Positions 1-9,165 of a DNA stretch of 64,000 bases are shown piece after piece. The notes beneath the pieces are model-generated. The model saw nothing but the letters and a program-made list of their open reading frames with translations, searched no databases and was not told the origin of the DNA. Made by a program: the position numbers and the translations under genes. This stretch comes from Pseudomonas sp. DNDY-54 (lineage in GTDB: Bacteria > Pseudomonadota > Gammaproteobacteria > Pseudomonadales > Pseudomonadaceae): positions 3,348,001 through 3,412,000 of the forward strand of contig NZ_CP082271.1 in NCBI RefSeq assembly GCF_019880365.1, in the 5' to 3' direction. The first letter of the stretch is position 1, and each line of letters opens with the position of its first letter.

Positions 1-963
1 CTCGTTGCGCGGACCGAGCCCGGTCGCGACGACCGTGACGTGCAGCTCGTCGAGCATGTCCGGATCGATTACAGCACCTACCTTGACGGTGGCTTCATCC
101 GAAGCAAATGCTTCGATGATCTCGCCCACAGCCGCGTATTCGCCGAGCGAAAGATCCAGACCGGCGGTGATGTTGACGAGGATTCCGCGAGCGCCCTGCA
201 GGTTGACGTCTTCCAGCAGCGGGTTGCGGATTGCTGCCTCAGTGGCTTCGCGAGCGCGGTTCGGTCCGGTTGCACACCCAGTACCCATCATCGCCATGCC
301 CATTTCGCCCATGACGGTCTTGACGTCAGCGAAGTCAACGTTCATCAGGCCTGGACGCTGCATGATGTCGGAGATACCACGCACGGCGCCGGTGAGCACG
401 TCATCCGCCTTGGCAAATGCGGCCAGCAGGCTGGCGTCCTTCCCGAGGATAGTGAGCAGCTTTTCGTTTGGAATGGTGATCAGCGAGTCAACGCACTCGG
501 ACAACTGACGGATCCCTTCGTCAGCGACCTGCATGCGGCGACGACCCTCGAACGGGAACGGGCGGGTCACGACTGCAACCGTGAGAATTCCCATTTCCTT
601 AGCAACCGAGGCGATGACTGGAGCGGCTCCAGTGCCGGTACCACCACCCATGCCGGTGGTGATGAATACCATATCAGCACCCTGGAGCACTTCTGCGATG
701 CGCTCACGATCGTCCATGGCAGCCTGACGGCCGATGTCGGGATTGGTGCCTGCACCAAGGCCCTTGGTGATAGCGGAACCCAACTGCAGAACGGTCCGCG
801 CTTCGATTTTTTTCAGCGCTTGGGCATCGGTGTTGGCGCAGATGAATTCCACGCCTTCAACGTTGTTGCGCACCATGTGATTAACGGCATTGCCGCCGCC
901 TCCGCCTACGCCAATGACCTTGATCACTGCACTTTGCGGGGTATGATCTACGAGTTCGAACAT
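1..963 (-). CDS. ftsZ: Cell division protein FtsZ, C-terminus cut by window edge
   Basis: FtsZ is the tubulin-like GTPase that polymerises into the cytoplasmic Z ring and recruits the division machinery. The frame is open from an ATG at 963 to base 1 (321 codons) with no stop, so the gene runs off the left edge. Roughly 70 C-terminal residues, including the variable linker and the FtsA/ZipA-binding tail, are missing if the length is the usual ~395. The tubulin signature GGGTGTGA (about residues 103-110), an N-terminal glycine-rich loop and the T7-loop NVDFADV are visible. A GGAGAGAGGG ribosome site lies just upstream. It is the last dcw gene seen here, 47 bp after ftsA. Confidence 0.98.
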   Translation of the reverse strand, partial: MFELVDHTPQSAVIKVIGVGGGGGNAVNHMVRNNVEGVEFICANTDAQALKKIEARTVLQLGSAITKGLGAGTNPDIGRQAAMDDRERIAEVLQGADMVFITTGMGGGTGTGAAPVIASVAKEMGILTVAVVTRPFPFEGRRRMQVADEGIRQLSECVDSLITIPNEKLLTILGKDASLLAAFAKADDVLTGAVRGISDIMQRPGLMNVDFADVKTVMGEMGMAMMGTGCATGPNRAREATEAAIRNPLLEDVNLQGARGILVNITAGLDLSLGEYAAVGEIIEAFASDEATVKVGAVIDPDMLDELHVTVVATGLGPRNE

Positions 964-1010
964 TTCCCTCTCTCCTTCCAGCTTTCTAGTTTTAGGTACA
1001 GCCGCACTGC

Positions 1011-2258
1011 TCAGAAATTGCCCTGGATCCAGCTCTTGAGCCGGTCCACGACAGATGTTTTGGGTTCTTCGGCAAAGCTGCCGAGACCGGACATGGATGC
1101 GCCGTCGGTCTGCTTACGCATCCCATACAGCAACAGCCCCACGCCCGTTGAATAGATAGGGTTACGGACCACATCCTTGAGTCCGTTGACACTGTGCGGT
1201 ACGCCCAGACGTACCGGCATGTGAAAAATCTCCTCAGCCAGTTCGACGGCGCCTTCCATCTTGGATGTACCGCCTGTGAGGACGATGCCCGCCGGAACCA
1301 GATCCTCGTAGCCGCTGCGACGCAGCTCGGCCTGAATCAACGTGAAGAGCTCGTCGTAGCGCGGTTCCACGACTTCGGCCAACGCCTGTCGTGAGAGTTC
1401 CCGCGGCGGGCGTTCTCCGACGCTCGGTACCTTGATGGTTTCGCCGGGGCCAGCCAGCTTTGCCAATGCGCAGGCATAGCGGATCTTGATTTCTTCGGCG
1501 TACTGAGTAGGCGTACGCAGCGCCATGGCGATGTCATTGGTGACCTGGTCGCCGGCGATCGGGATGACGGCGGTGTGCCGTATCGCACCTTCGGTAAAGA
1601 TGCAGATATCGGTTGTCCCTCCACCGATATCCACCAGGCAAACCCCTAGCTCCTTCTCATCGTCGGTCAGCACCGCGTGGGCCGACGCGAGCTGTTCGAG
1701 AATGATGTCATCGACTTCCAGGCCACAACGACGCACACATTTTTCGATGTTCTGTGCAGCGTTGACCGCGCAGGTCACCACGTGGACCTTGGCTTCCAGG
1801 CGGACCCCTGACATGCCCAGCGGCTCACGGACGCCTTCCTGGTTATCGATCACATAGTCCTGCGGCAAGGTGTGCAGCACGCGCTGATCCGCAGGAATCG
1901 CCACCGCTTGGGCAGCGTCGAGAACACGTTCAAGGTCAGCGCTACTGACCTCTCGATCCCGAATGGCAACGATGCCGTGCGAGTTGAGGCTGCGGATATG
2001 GTTGCCAGCCAAGCCGACGAACGCCGAGTGAATGCGGCAACCAGCCATCAGCTGCGCCTCTTCAACGGCGCGCTGAATTGACTGAACGGTGGACTCGATA
2101 TTGACCACCACCCCTTTCTTTAACCCGCGCGACGGGTGGGTGCCGATCCCTACAATTTCGAGTTCGCCGTCCGCCGTCACTTCGCCTACCAGCGCCACCA
2201 CTTTGGAGGTACCGATATCCAGACCCACAATCATCTTGCCGCCTTGCACGCTAGACAT
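1011..2258 (-). CDS. ftsA: Cell division protein FtsA
   Basis: FtsA is an actin-fold ATPase that tethers FtsZ filaments to the inner membrane and signals to the septal synthase. The protein (415 aa) begins MSSVQGGKMIVGLDIGTSK with the phosphate-1 loop GLDIGTSK, has the phosphate-2 motif DIGGGTTD near residue 210, and ends in an amphipathic membrane-targeting helix (RLKSWIQGNF). An upstream in-frame ATG at 2267 overlaps the ftsQ stop, but a GAGGA ribosome site lies directly against it and 9 bp before the ATG at 2258. I therefore prefer 2258, which also matches the family's N-terminus. Confidence 0.96.
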   Translation of the reverse strand: MSSVQGGKMIVGLDIGTSKVVALVGEVTADGELEIVGIGTHPSRGLKKGVVVNIESTVQSIQRAVEEAQLMAGCRIHSAFVGLAGNHIRSLNSHGIVAIRDREVSSADLERVLDAAQAVAIPADQRVLHTLPQDYVIDNQEGVREPLGMSGVRLEAKVHVVTCAVNAAQNIEKCVRRCGLEVDDIILEQLASAHAVLTDDEKELGVCLVDIGGGTTDICIFTEGAIRHTAVIPIAGDQVTNDIAMALRTPTQYAEEIKIRYACALAKLAGPGETIKVPSVGERPPRELSRQALAEVVEPRYDELFTLIQAELRRSGYEDLVPAGIVLTGGTSKMEGAVELAEEIFHMPVRLGVPHSVNGLKDVVRNPIYSTGVGLLLYGMRKQTDGASMSGLGSFAEEPKTSVVDRLKSWIQGNF

Positions 2259-2263
2259 GTGTT

Positions 2264-3127
2264 TCATTCCTCAATTCTTCGCAACGACGGATCTCCCGCC
2301 GCGGTCGGGCTCGGCTCGTGCCACGCAACGGCGAGGCCATTGGCGTAGCGAAGATCGATCCGCGCAATTCTTTCGCTCTCCTGCGCCAGCTCTTGCTGGT
2401 AAATGGCAGTGAAGCGCCGCATTTTTTCGATTATCTGATCTCTTCCCAGTAGCAGCTCGACGCCCTGCTTGGTCGTCGCAAACCAGCTGCCCCGTGCACG
2501 CAACTCCAAACGCGCGATTGAAAAACCCAAGGGCCGCAGCATCTGGCTCAGCATCTGGTATTGCTGCATGACCCGCTGCTGGGCCCGCTTCGGACCATAT
2601 AACTGCGGCAAGTGTTCATACTGAGTGAGGTCATTGGGTGCGAAAGCCTGACCATTGTTGTTCAGCAGCGACTCGTCGCCCCAGCGGGCGATCGGCAACT
2701 GCTCGTCGAGACGCACCATGACCTCGTCTGGCCAGATCCGCCGTGCCTCGACGTGCGCTATCCATGGCATCTGTTCGAGATCACGTCGCAGCGCATCGAG
2801 ATCGACTTTGAAGAAGCTGGCCTCGACGAAAGGCGCCATTCGCGCCTGTACCGCCTGCTGATCGACATAGGTCAGCTCACCCCGAACGCTGACTTGGGAG
2901 ATCGGCCGGTCGGCATAGGGTGCGAGACGCTCGCCAAGCTCATAAAGTCCCACGGCAAGCGCCACCAGCATCACTGGCCAGAGGACTCGCTTGAGCGAGC
3001 TCAGGCTTGGGCGCGGCACGCGCGCAGACAATGGCTCACGCTGGACCAGACGGCTCGCGCCCCGCTGCACCGGCTTGCGCGAAGCGCGGCCGGTTCCGGG
3101 TTGAGAGTGACGCAGCGTCGTGATCAT
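2264..3127 (-). CDS. ftsQ: Cell division protein FtsQ
   Basis: FtsQ is a bitopic inner-membrane protein that scaffolds FtsL and FtsB at the septum. The protein is 287 aa from ATG 3127, the family's usual length in Pseudomonas. It has a basic cytoplasmic tail, one transmembrane segment near residues 40-58, and a periplasmic POTRA domain starting around ISQVSVRGELTYVDQQ. The reading frame is open further upstream into ddlB, but ATG 3127 sits 2 bp beyond the ddlB stop and gives the conserved length. Its stop lies 5 bp before the chosen ftsA start, so the two are probably translationally linked. Confidence 0.94.
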   Translation of the reverse strand: MITTLRHSQPGTGRASRKPVQRGASRLVQREPLSARVPRPSLSSLKRVLWPVMLVALAVGLYELGERLAPYADRPISQVSVRGELTYVDQQAVQARMAPFVEASFFKVDLDALRRDLEQMPWIAHVEARRIWPDEVMVRLDEQLPIARWGDESLLNNNGQAFAPNDLTQYEHLPQLYGPKRAQQRVMQQYQMLSQMLRPLGFSIARLELRARGSWFATTKQGVELLLGRDQIIEKMRRFTAIYQQELAQESERIARIDLRYANGLAVAWHEPSPTAAGDPSLRRIEE

Positions 3128-3129
3128 GA

Positions 3130-4074
3130 TCAGTTCCCTGCCGCCATGCTGGCATCGAGAATCGCCAGTACCAGCTGCTGGAAATCCAGACCTGCAGCGC
3201 GCGCGGCCATCGGCACGAGACTGTGGTCCGTCATCCCCGGCACCGTATTGACTTCCAACAGCCAAAAGGCACCCGCGCTGTCCTGCATGACATCGACACG
3301 TGCCCAGCCCTTGATACCGACCGCGTCGCAAGCGCGAGCGGAAAGCTCTTTGAGTGCCTGCTCCGTCTCCGAATCCAGCCCGCAAGGGATGCGGTACTGG
3401 GTATCGTTGGCCAGGTACTTGGCGTCGTAATCGTAAAAGGTGTGAGGTGTACCCAAGCCAATCGGTGGCAACACCGCTCCGCGGAGCGTGGCGATGGTGA
3501 ATTCAGGGCCCTGAATCCACTGCTCAACCAGGACTTGGGAGTCGTATGCGCTAGCAGCACGCCACGCGGCGATCAACTCGGCGATCCCGGCAACCTTCGC
3601 CATGCCGATACTCGATCCCTCGTGCGCCGGCTTGACGATCAATGGGAAACCCAGGCTCTCTGCCGCAGCGTGGCAATCCGCCTCGCTCGCCAACACGGCA
3701 TGTCGTGGGGTGGGTAGACCGAGGCTTTGCCAGACCTGCTTGGTCCGCAACTTATCCATCGCCAGTGCCGAGGCAAGAATGCCGCTGCCGGTGTAGGGAA
3801 TCCCTGCGCACTCGAGCAGACCCTGCATGCTGCCGTCTTCCCCGCCTCGACCGTGCAGCACGATGAACGCCCGGTCGATGCGCTCATTGCTCAGACGCAC
3901 TAGCAGATCGTCGCCTACGTCAATGCCGAACGCGTCGACGCCGGCGGCCTGCAAGGCGGCGAGCACCGCAGCGCCGGACTTCAAAGACACTTCTCGCTCA
4001 GCGCTCTTGCCGCCGTAGAGCACGGCAACCCGGCCGAACGCCTGGGGTTCACGAGTCGATCGCAGGGCAGTCAT
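3130..4074 (-). CDS. ddlB: D-alanine--D-alanine ligase DdlB
   Basis: This ATP-grasp ligase joins two D-alanines in the cytoplasm to make the dipeptide that MurF adds to the peptidoglycan precursor. At 314 aa it has the usual length. The N-terminal motif VLYGGKSAEREVSLKSG, the ATP-binding KPAHEGSSIGM near residue 150 and the C-terminal metal-binding EVNTVPGMTDHSLVP are all visible. Its ATG shares ATGA with the murC stop. Location between murC and ftsQ is the standard dcw position. Confidence 0.97.
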   Translation of the reverse strand: MTALRSTREPQAFGRVAVLYGGKSAEREVSLKSGAAVLAALQAAGVDAFGIDVGDDLLVRLSNERIDRAFIVLHGRGGEDGSMQGLLECAGIPYTGSGILASALAMDKLRTKQVWQSLGLPTPRHAVLASEADCHAAAESLGFPLIVKPAHEGSSIGMAKVAGIAELIAAWRAASAYDSQVLVEQWIQGPEFTIATLRGAVLPPIGLGTPHTFYDYDAKYLANDTQYRIPCGLDSETEQALKELSARACDAVGIKGWARVDVMQDSAGAFWLLEVNTVPGMTDHSLVPMAARAAGLDFQQLVLAILDASMAAGN

Positions 4075-5531
4075 TCGCTCTTCCTCGCGGCGCTTGCATC
4101 GCCAGCAAACAGGGCACTATTAATAAGTTGAGGGGCCAACCCGCCGATATCTCCCGCACCTTGGCAGAGCAGAATGTCGCCTGGGCGCAGAAGTGGTTTG
4201 ACCAACGGGGCTAGCTCAATACCGCGCTCGATATAGATAGGGTCAAGCTGACCACGCTGACGAATGCTGTGGCACAGATGACGACTGTCGGCGCCCGGTA
4301 TGGGCTCTTCGCCAGCCGGATAGACCTCCATCAACAACAAGACATTGGCATCGGTCAGCACCTGAACGAAGTCATCGTAGAGGTCGCGGGTTCGGCTGAA
4401 GCGATGCGGCTGGTAGACCATGACCAACCGACGCTCGGGCCAGCCGCCGCGAACGGCCTGAATCACCGCCGCTACTTCGCGTGGATGATGGCCGTAGTCG
4501 TCAACCAGCATCACGCTGCCACCTTCAACTGGCAGCTCGCCATACACCTGGAACCGCCGGCCCACGCCGCCAAATTGCGACAGGCCCTGGAGGATAGCCT
4601 CGTCGTCGATACCCTCGTCAGTGGCGATGGCGATGGTCGCCAGTGCGTTCAGCACGTTATGGTTGCCCGGCATATTGACCGAGACATCAAGCGCATCAAA
4701 GCCATCACGCAGCACGGTGAAATAGGTGCGCATGCCTTCCTGACGGATGTTGATGGCTCGGACGTCCGCATCCTCGGCAAGCCCGTAGGTGGTAATCGGG
4801 CGCCCCACCTGAGGGATGATCTCGCGCACGACCGGATCATCCACGCAGAGCACGGCCAGTCCGTAGAACGGCAGGTTATGCAGAAACTCGACGAACGTTC
4901 GCTTGAGCTTGCCGAAGTCACCGCCGTAGGTGCTCATGTGATCGGCGTCGATGTTAGTTACCACAGCGACCATCGGCTGTAGGTGCAGAAAGCTCGCGTC
5001 ACTCTCATCGGCTTCGGCGATCAGATAGCGGCTGGTGCCCAGTTGAGCATTGGTGCCGGCCGCGGTCAGGCGCCCACCGATTACGAACGTCGGATCAAGC
5101 CCACCCGCTGCGAAGACCGATGCCAGCAGGCTGGTGGTCGTGGTCTTGCCGTGGGTGCCAGCGACAGCGATACCGTGGCGATAACGCATCAACTCGGCGA
5201 GCATCTCAGCGCGCGGTACTACAGGAATTCGCTGCTCAAGGGCAAACGCCACTTCTGGGTTGGCCGCATTGACAGCGCTGGACACGACCAGCACATCGGC
5301 GCCAGCCACGTTGCCGGCCTGGTGGCCGATGTAGATATGCGCCCCGAAGTTCTGCAGCCGCTCGGTACTCGCGGACGCTTTCAGATCGGAACCGGAGACG
5401 TCGTAGCCGAGATTCAGCAGCACTTCAGCGATGCCGCACATACCGACACCACCAACGCCGACGAAGTGAATCCGACGGATGCGGCGCATGCGCCGGACTT
5501 CTGCCTTTACTGCAGCAGGGGATTTAGCCAT
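4071..5531 (-). CDS. murC: UDP-N-acetylmuramate--L-alanine ligase MurC
   Basis: MurC adds L-alanine to UDP-MurNAc, the first amino-acid step of peptidoglycan synthesis, using ATP. The protein is 486 aa with the N-terminal nucleotide-sugar fold (HFVGVGGVGMCGIAEVL), the ATP loop GTHGKTTTTS near residue 125, and the Mur-ligase C-terminal domain (VDDYGHHPREV). The frame extends 14 codons further up, but ATG 5531 has a strong GGAGG site 7 bp upstream and gives the normal N-terminus. The start overlaps the end of murG by 8 bp. Confidence 0.97.
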   Translation of the reverse strand: MAKSPAAVKAEVRRMRRIRRIHFVGVGGVGMCGIAEVLLNLGYDVSGSDLKASASTERLQNFGAHIYIGHQAGNVAGADVLVVSSAVNAANPEVAFALEQRIPVVPRAEMLAELMRYRHGIAVAGTHGKTTTTSLLASVFAAGGLDPTFVIGGRLTAAGTNAQLGTSRYLIAEADESDASFLHLQPMVAVVTNIDADHMSTYGGDFGKLKRTFVEFLHNLPFYGLAVLCVDDPVVREIIPQVGRPITTYGLAEDADVRAINIRQEGMRTYFTVLRDGFDALDVSVNMPGNHNVLNALATIAIATDEGIDDEAILQGLSQFGGVGRRFQVYGELPVEGGSVMLVDDYGHHPREVAAVIQAVRGGWPERRLVMVYQPHRFSRTRDLYDDFVQVLTDANVLLLMEVYPAGEEPIPGADSRHLCHSIRQRGQLDPIYIERGIELAPLVKPLLRPGDILLCQGAGDIGGLAPQLINSALFAGDASAARKSE

Positions 5532-6594
5532 GAGCCACCTCCAGGCAGATATCGACGACGGTACGGGTGGCATCTGGCCGGGCCAGCCGGCGCGCTGTAG
5601 CGCCCATGGCCTTGAGTTTTTCCGGGTGCATCATTACCTCGGTCAGCTGCGCGGCCAGCGCTGCAGCATCGGTGTTTGCTTGGGGGAGAAGAACGGCTGC
5701 GCCCTCCTTCGCCAGGTATTCGGCATTTCGGGTCTGGTGATCGTCGATGGCATGAGGCAGCGGTACCAGGAAGGACGGCAGCCCAGCAGCCGCCAACTCG
5801 CACACTGTCAGCGCGCCCGCGCGGCAGATGACCAGATCGGCCCAGGCGTAGGCATGAGCCATGTCCTTTATGAATGGCGCCACTTCTGCCTCAACACCGG
5901 CGTCGACATAACGCTGTTGCGTGACGTCGGCGTGCTGTTTGCCAGCCTGGTGAAACACCTCGGGACGCAGTTCCGGCGCCAACTGGCTGAGCGCTTCGGG
6001 CAACAGTTTGTTCAGGGGTTCTGCGCCCAGACTCCCGCCCAGCACCAGCAACCGAGGGCGGCGGCCAAGTAGCGTTTCCCGGGGTGTCTCGAGGAACAGC
6101 TCATGACGCACCGGATTGCCCGTCGTGCGTCGCTTGGCGCTGTCGGCAAAGGTGTTCGGAAATGCCTCACAGACCCGTTGCGCAAACGGAACCAAGCTGC
6201 GGTTGGCAGTGCCGGCCACTGCGTTCTGCTCATGGATGATCAGCGGCACGCCGGCCAGCTTTGCGGCGAGACCGCCTGGCCCGGTCACGTATCCGCCGAG
6301 TCCGAGCACGCAGACCGGCTGCAGCTCACGCATGATGCGGCGGGCCTGTCCGAGCGAGCGCAACAGCTGGAACGGCGCCTTGAATAGAGCGGCCAGTCCC
6401 TTGCCGCGCAACCCGCTGACCTGAATCAGGTGCAGCGGCAAACCAGCGGCGGGAACCACTTCGTTTTCGATGCCACGGGGCGTACCCAGCCAGTGGACGG
6501 CGTATCCACGGCTCTTGAATTCATAAGCGCAGGCCAACGCGGGGAATACGTGCCCACCGGTGCCGCCTGCCATGATCAAGACGTTAGCGGCCAT
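5524..6594 (-). CDS. murG: Lipid II-forming GlcNAc transferase MurG
   Basis: MurG is a peripheral inner-membrane GT-B glycosyltransferase that transfers GlcNAc onto lipid I to form lipid II. The 356 aa protein starts MAANVLIMAGGTGGHVFPALA, containing the glycine-rich G-loop 1 (GGTGGH). It also has GGYVTGPG and the nucleotide-sugar-binding CRAGALTVCELAA region. ATG 6594 is chosen over the longer frame start at 6633 because it gives the conserved N-terminus and length. It overlaps ftsW by 11 bp. Confidence 0.97.
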   Translation of the reverse strand: MAANVLIMAGGTGGHVFPALACAYEFKSRGYAVHWLGTPRGIENEVVPAAGLPLHLIQVSGLRGKGLAALFKAPFQLLRSLGQARRIMRELQPVCVLGLGGYVTGPGGLAAKLAGVPLIIHEQNAVAGTANRSLVPFAQRVCEAFPNTFADSAKRRTTGNPVRHELFLETPRETLLGRRPRLLVLGGSLGAEPLNKLLPEALSQLAPELRPEVFHQAGKQHADVTQQRYVDAGVEAEVAPFIKDMAHAYAWADLVICRAGALTVCELAAAGLPSFLVPLPHAIDDHQTRNAEYLAKEGAAVLLPQANTDAAALAAQLTEVMMHPEKLKAMGATARRLARPDATRTVVDICLEVAHG

Positions 6595-7816
6595 GCGCGA
6601 TCTCCTTGCGCATAGGCGCAGGCGTGTCAGCAAAATCGTCTTCGCTGAAGTCTGCGTCTTCGCTGCCTAGCACGGTGCGGCTTTCCCACTCGATGCGCAG
6701 TAACAGCGCCATGCTGGCGCACGTGACCACCAACGAGCTGCCGCCATAACTGAGAAATGGCAACGTCAGGCCCTTAGTCGGCAACAGACCGACGTTAACG
6801 CCGACGTTAATCAGGAACTGTCCGAGCCAAAGAAACGCGACGCCCCAGGCGATGTAAGCGGCAAAGAACTGACGTGCACGTTCGGCGGCGAGACCGATGT
6901 ACAACGCACGAACACCGACGAAGGCAAACAGCACGATAGTCAGTAGCGCGCCCACCATGCCCAGCTCCTCAGCCAGCACCGAAAACACGAAATCGGTATG
7001 CGCCTCGGGTAGATAGAATTGCTTCTGCACGCTATTGCCCAAGCCGACGCCGAGCCACTCGCCACGCCCAAACGCAATAAGTGCCTGGGTCAATTGGTAC
7101 CCGGCGCCATATTGATCCGCCCACGGATCGGTGAAGGTAATCAGCCGTTGCAGCCGGTACTCCTGAGTCTGTACCAGAATGAACACCGCCCCGACGGCCA
7201 GCAGCACCAGCAGGCTGAACCGGATCAGGCCGACACCTCCAAGGAACAGCATCGCTACAGCGGCCCCCATCATGACGACCGTTGCGCCGAAGTCGGGTTC
7301 GAGCAGCAGCAACATCGCCATCGGCAGCAACACAAGGAACGGTTTGAGGAAGCCCCACAGGCTTTCGCGAACCTCTTGCTGGCGACGCACCAGGTAACCG
7401 GCGAGATAGACCACGACGAAGAGCTTGGCCAGCTCGGATGGCTGCACGTTAAAGGCGCCAAAACCAATCCAGCGCATGGAACCATTGACCTCGCGGCCGA
7501 TACCGGGGATCAGCACGAGAATCAACAACGCGAATGCCCCAAGCAACAGCATCCAGTCCAATCGCTGCCAGGCTGACAGCGGCACCAGCAGCACCGCGGC
7601 GGCCGCGACCAGCCCAAGCAGTACATACACGAGGTGCCGGACCATGTGATACAGCGCATTGCCAGCATTCACCGCAGCGACTTCAGAAGAAGCCGAGGTA
7701 ATCATGACCAGCCCCAATCCCAGCAGCGCCAGGCAACCGGCAAGCATGGGGAAGTCGACGTCCAGACCACGTCGGCCAAATAGCGGCGAGGGCGCACTGC
7801 GCAGAAAGGCGAGCAT
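6584..7816 (-). CDS. ftsW: Septal peptidoglycan glycosyltransferase FtsW
   Basis: FtsW is a SEDS-family polytopic inner-membrane protein that polymerises lipid II at the septum together with its partner FtsI. The 410 aa sequence has about ten hydrophobic segments. It carries the SEDS signatures GSMRWIGFGAFNVQPSE and, in the C-terminal half, LPTKGLTLPFLSYGGSS. The C-terminal tail is acidic (DADFSEDDFAD). Its ATG overlaps the murD stop as TAATG, which suggests coupled translation. Confidence 0.97.
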   Translation of the reverse strand: MLAFLRSAPSPLFGRRGLDVDFPMLAGCLALLGLGLVMITSASSEVAAVNAGNALYHMVRHLVYVLLGLVAAAAVLLVPLSAWQRLDWMLLLGAFALLILVLIPGIGREVNGSMRWIGFGAFNVQPSELAKLFVVVYLAGYLVRRQQEVRESLWGFLKPFLVLLPMAMLLLLEPDFGATVVMMGAAVAMLFLGGVGLIRFSLLVLLAVGAVFILVQTQEYRLQRLITFTDPWADQYGAGYQLTQALIAFGRGEWLGVGLGNSVQKQFYLPEAHTDFVFSVLAEELGMVGALLTIVLFAFVGVRALYIGLAAERARQFFAAYIAWGVAFLWLGQFLINVGVNVGLLPTKGLTLPFLSYGGSSLVVTCASMALLLRIEWESRTVLGSEDADFSEDDFADTPAPMRKEIAHGR

Positions 7817-9159
7817 TAGCTGAGCGCCCCTACGGCAGCGGCGAACTGGCGCCCGCGATCTTCGAAGTTGTCGAACATGTCCAGGCTGGCACAGGCGGGT
7901 GACAGCAGCACCGCATCACCAGCGCGCGCGAGCTTGGCTGACAATTGCACGGCCTGTTCGAGGGTCTGAACACGGTGAATAGGCGCTGCGCCTTCAAGTG
8001 CAGCGGCAAGCCGCTCAGCATCGCGGCCCAGCAGAATCACTTCACGGCACTGGTGCGCAACCGGGCTGTGCAATGCTGAAAAATCCGCTCCTTTCCCGTC
8101 ACCGCCAGCAATCAGTACCAGCTCGCCGTTGATGTCGCTGCCCAGGCCGTCGATCGCAGCCAACGCGGCGCCGACATTGGTCGCCTTGGAATCATCGTAA
8201 TAGCTAACCCCCCTACGCTCGCCAACCCATTGGCAGCGGTGGGCGAGGCCGGTGAATGTGCGCAAGGTAGCGAGCATCGGCTCGAACGGCAGGCCTACCG
8301 CATGGCCAAGAGCCAAGGCAGCCAGCGCGTTGGACTGGTTATGGGCGCCGCGAATCTTTAGCTGATTAGCCGGCATCAGCGCGTCGAACTGGAAGGCGAG
8401 GAATTTCTCGCCATTCTCCTCGAATAGACCGAAGCCTTTGAAGTCGGGCTTACCAAGGCCGAACGACCATGCTGGAACGTCATCCCCAACGAGCGGACGG
8501 CTGAGTCGATCGTCCCGGTTGATAACGATCTGCCGTGCGCCACGGAATATGCGATGTTTGGCTTGGTGGTACGCCGGCAAACCATCGTAGCGATCCATGT
8601 GGTCTTCGCTGACATTCAAACAGGTCGCGACTTCGGCATTCAGACGATCAGTCGTTTCCAGCTGGAAGCTCGACAACTCAAGCACATAGAGTTCGACATC
8701 ATCGCTGAGCAGGTCCAGCGCCGGCGTCCCTAGGTTGCCCCCTACGGCCACCTTTCGACCGGCCGCAGCGGCCATCTCACCGACCAGGCTGGTCACCGTA
8801 CTTTTCGCGTTCGACCCGGTGATCGCCACGATTGGCGCCTTGGCTTCGCGGGCGAACAGTTCGATATCACCGGACAGCTTTACACCGTTGGCGGCCGCCA
8901 CCTGCAGCGCGGGCGTGCTGAGCGCAACGCCGGGGCTGACCAGCAGTTCGCTGGCTTGGCAGAGAAACTCTGGATCAAGCTCACCGCAGCGAACTTCGAC
9001 ATGGGGATATTGCGCCTGGAGAGTAGCCAGCTCCGGCGGGTTCGCGCGCGTATCGGCGACAGCAAATGGCACACCACGGCTTGCCAGATGGCGAACCAGG
9101 GACATGCCGCTCTTGCCGAGACCGACGACGATGCGGAACTGATCGGAAGCGATGAGCAC
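7816..9159 (-). CDS. murD: UDP-MurNAc-L-alanine--D-glutamate ligase MurD
   Basis: MurD adds D-glutamate to UDP-MurNAc-L-Ala in the cytoplasm. The 447 aa protein has the N-terminal nucleotide-binding VVGLGKSGMS, the ATP loop GSNAKSTVTSL near residue 115, and DDSKATN and LSPACASLDMF in the C-terminal domain. The start is GTG at 9159, with a GAGG ribosome site about 9 bp upstream. It lies 6 bp after mraY. Confidence 0.97.
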   Translation of the reverse strand: MLIASDQFRIVVGLGKSGMSLVRHLASRGVPFAVADTRANPPELATLQAQYPHVEVRCGELDPEFLCQASELLVSPGVALSTPALQVAAANGVKLSGDIELFAREAKAPIVAITGSNAKSTVTSLVGEMAAAAGRKVAVGGNLGTPALDLLSDDVELYVLELSSFQLETTDRLNAEVATCLNVSEDHMDRYDGLPAYHQAKHRIFRGARQIVINRDDRLSRPLVGDDVPAWSFGLGKPDFKGFGLFEENGEKFLAFQFDALMPANQLKIRGAHNQSNALAALALGHAVGLPFEPMLATLRTFTGLAHRCQWVGERRGVSYYDDSKATNVGAALAAIDGLGSDINGELVLIAGGDGKGADFSALHSPVAHQCREVILLGRDAERLAAALEGAAPIHRVQTLEQAVQLSAKLARAGDAVLLSPACASLDMFDNFEDRGRQFAAAVGALS

Positions 9160-9165
9160 TCTTTA

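Noticed and set aside
40..1155. A 371-codon open frame on the plus strand opposite ftsZ and ftsA
   Set aside because: It is antisense to two certain genes, has no recognisable domain, and arises from high-GC codon bias. Similar long shadows elsewhere were left out.
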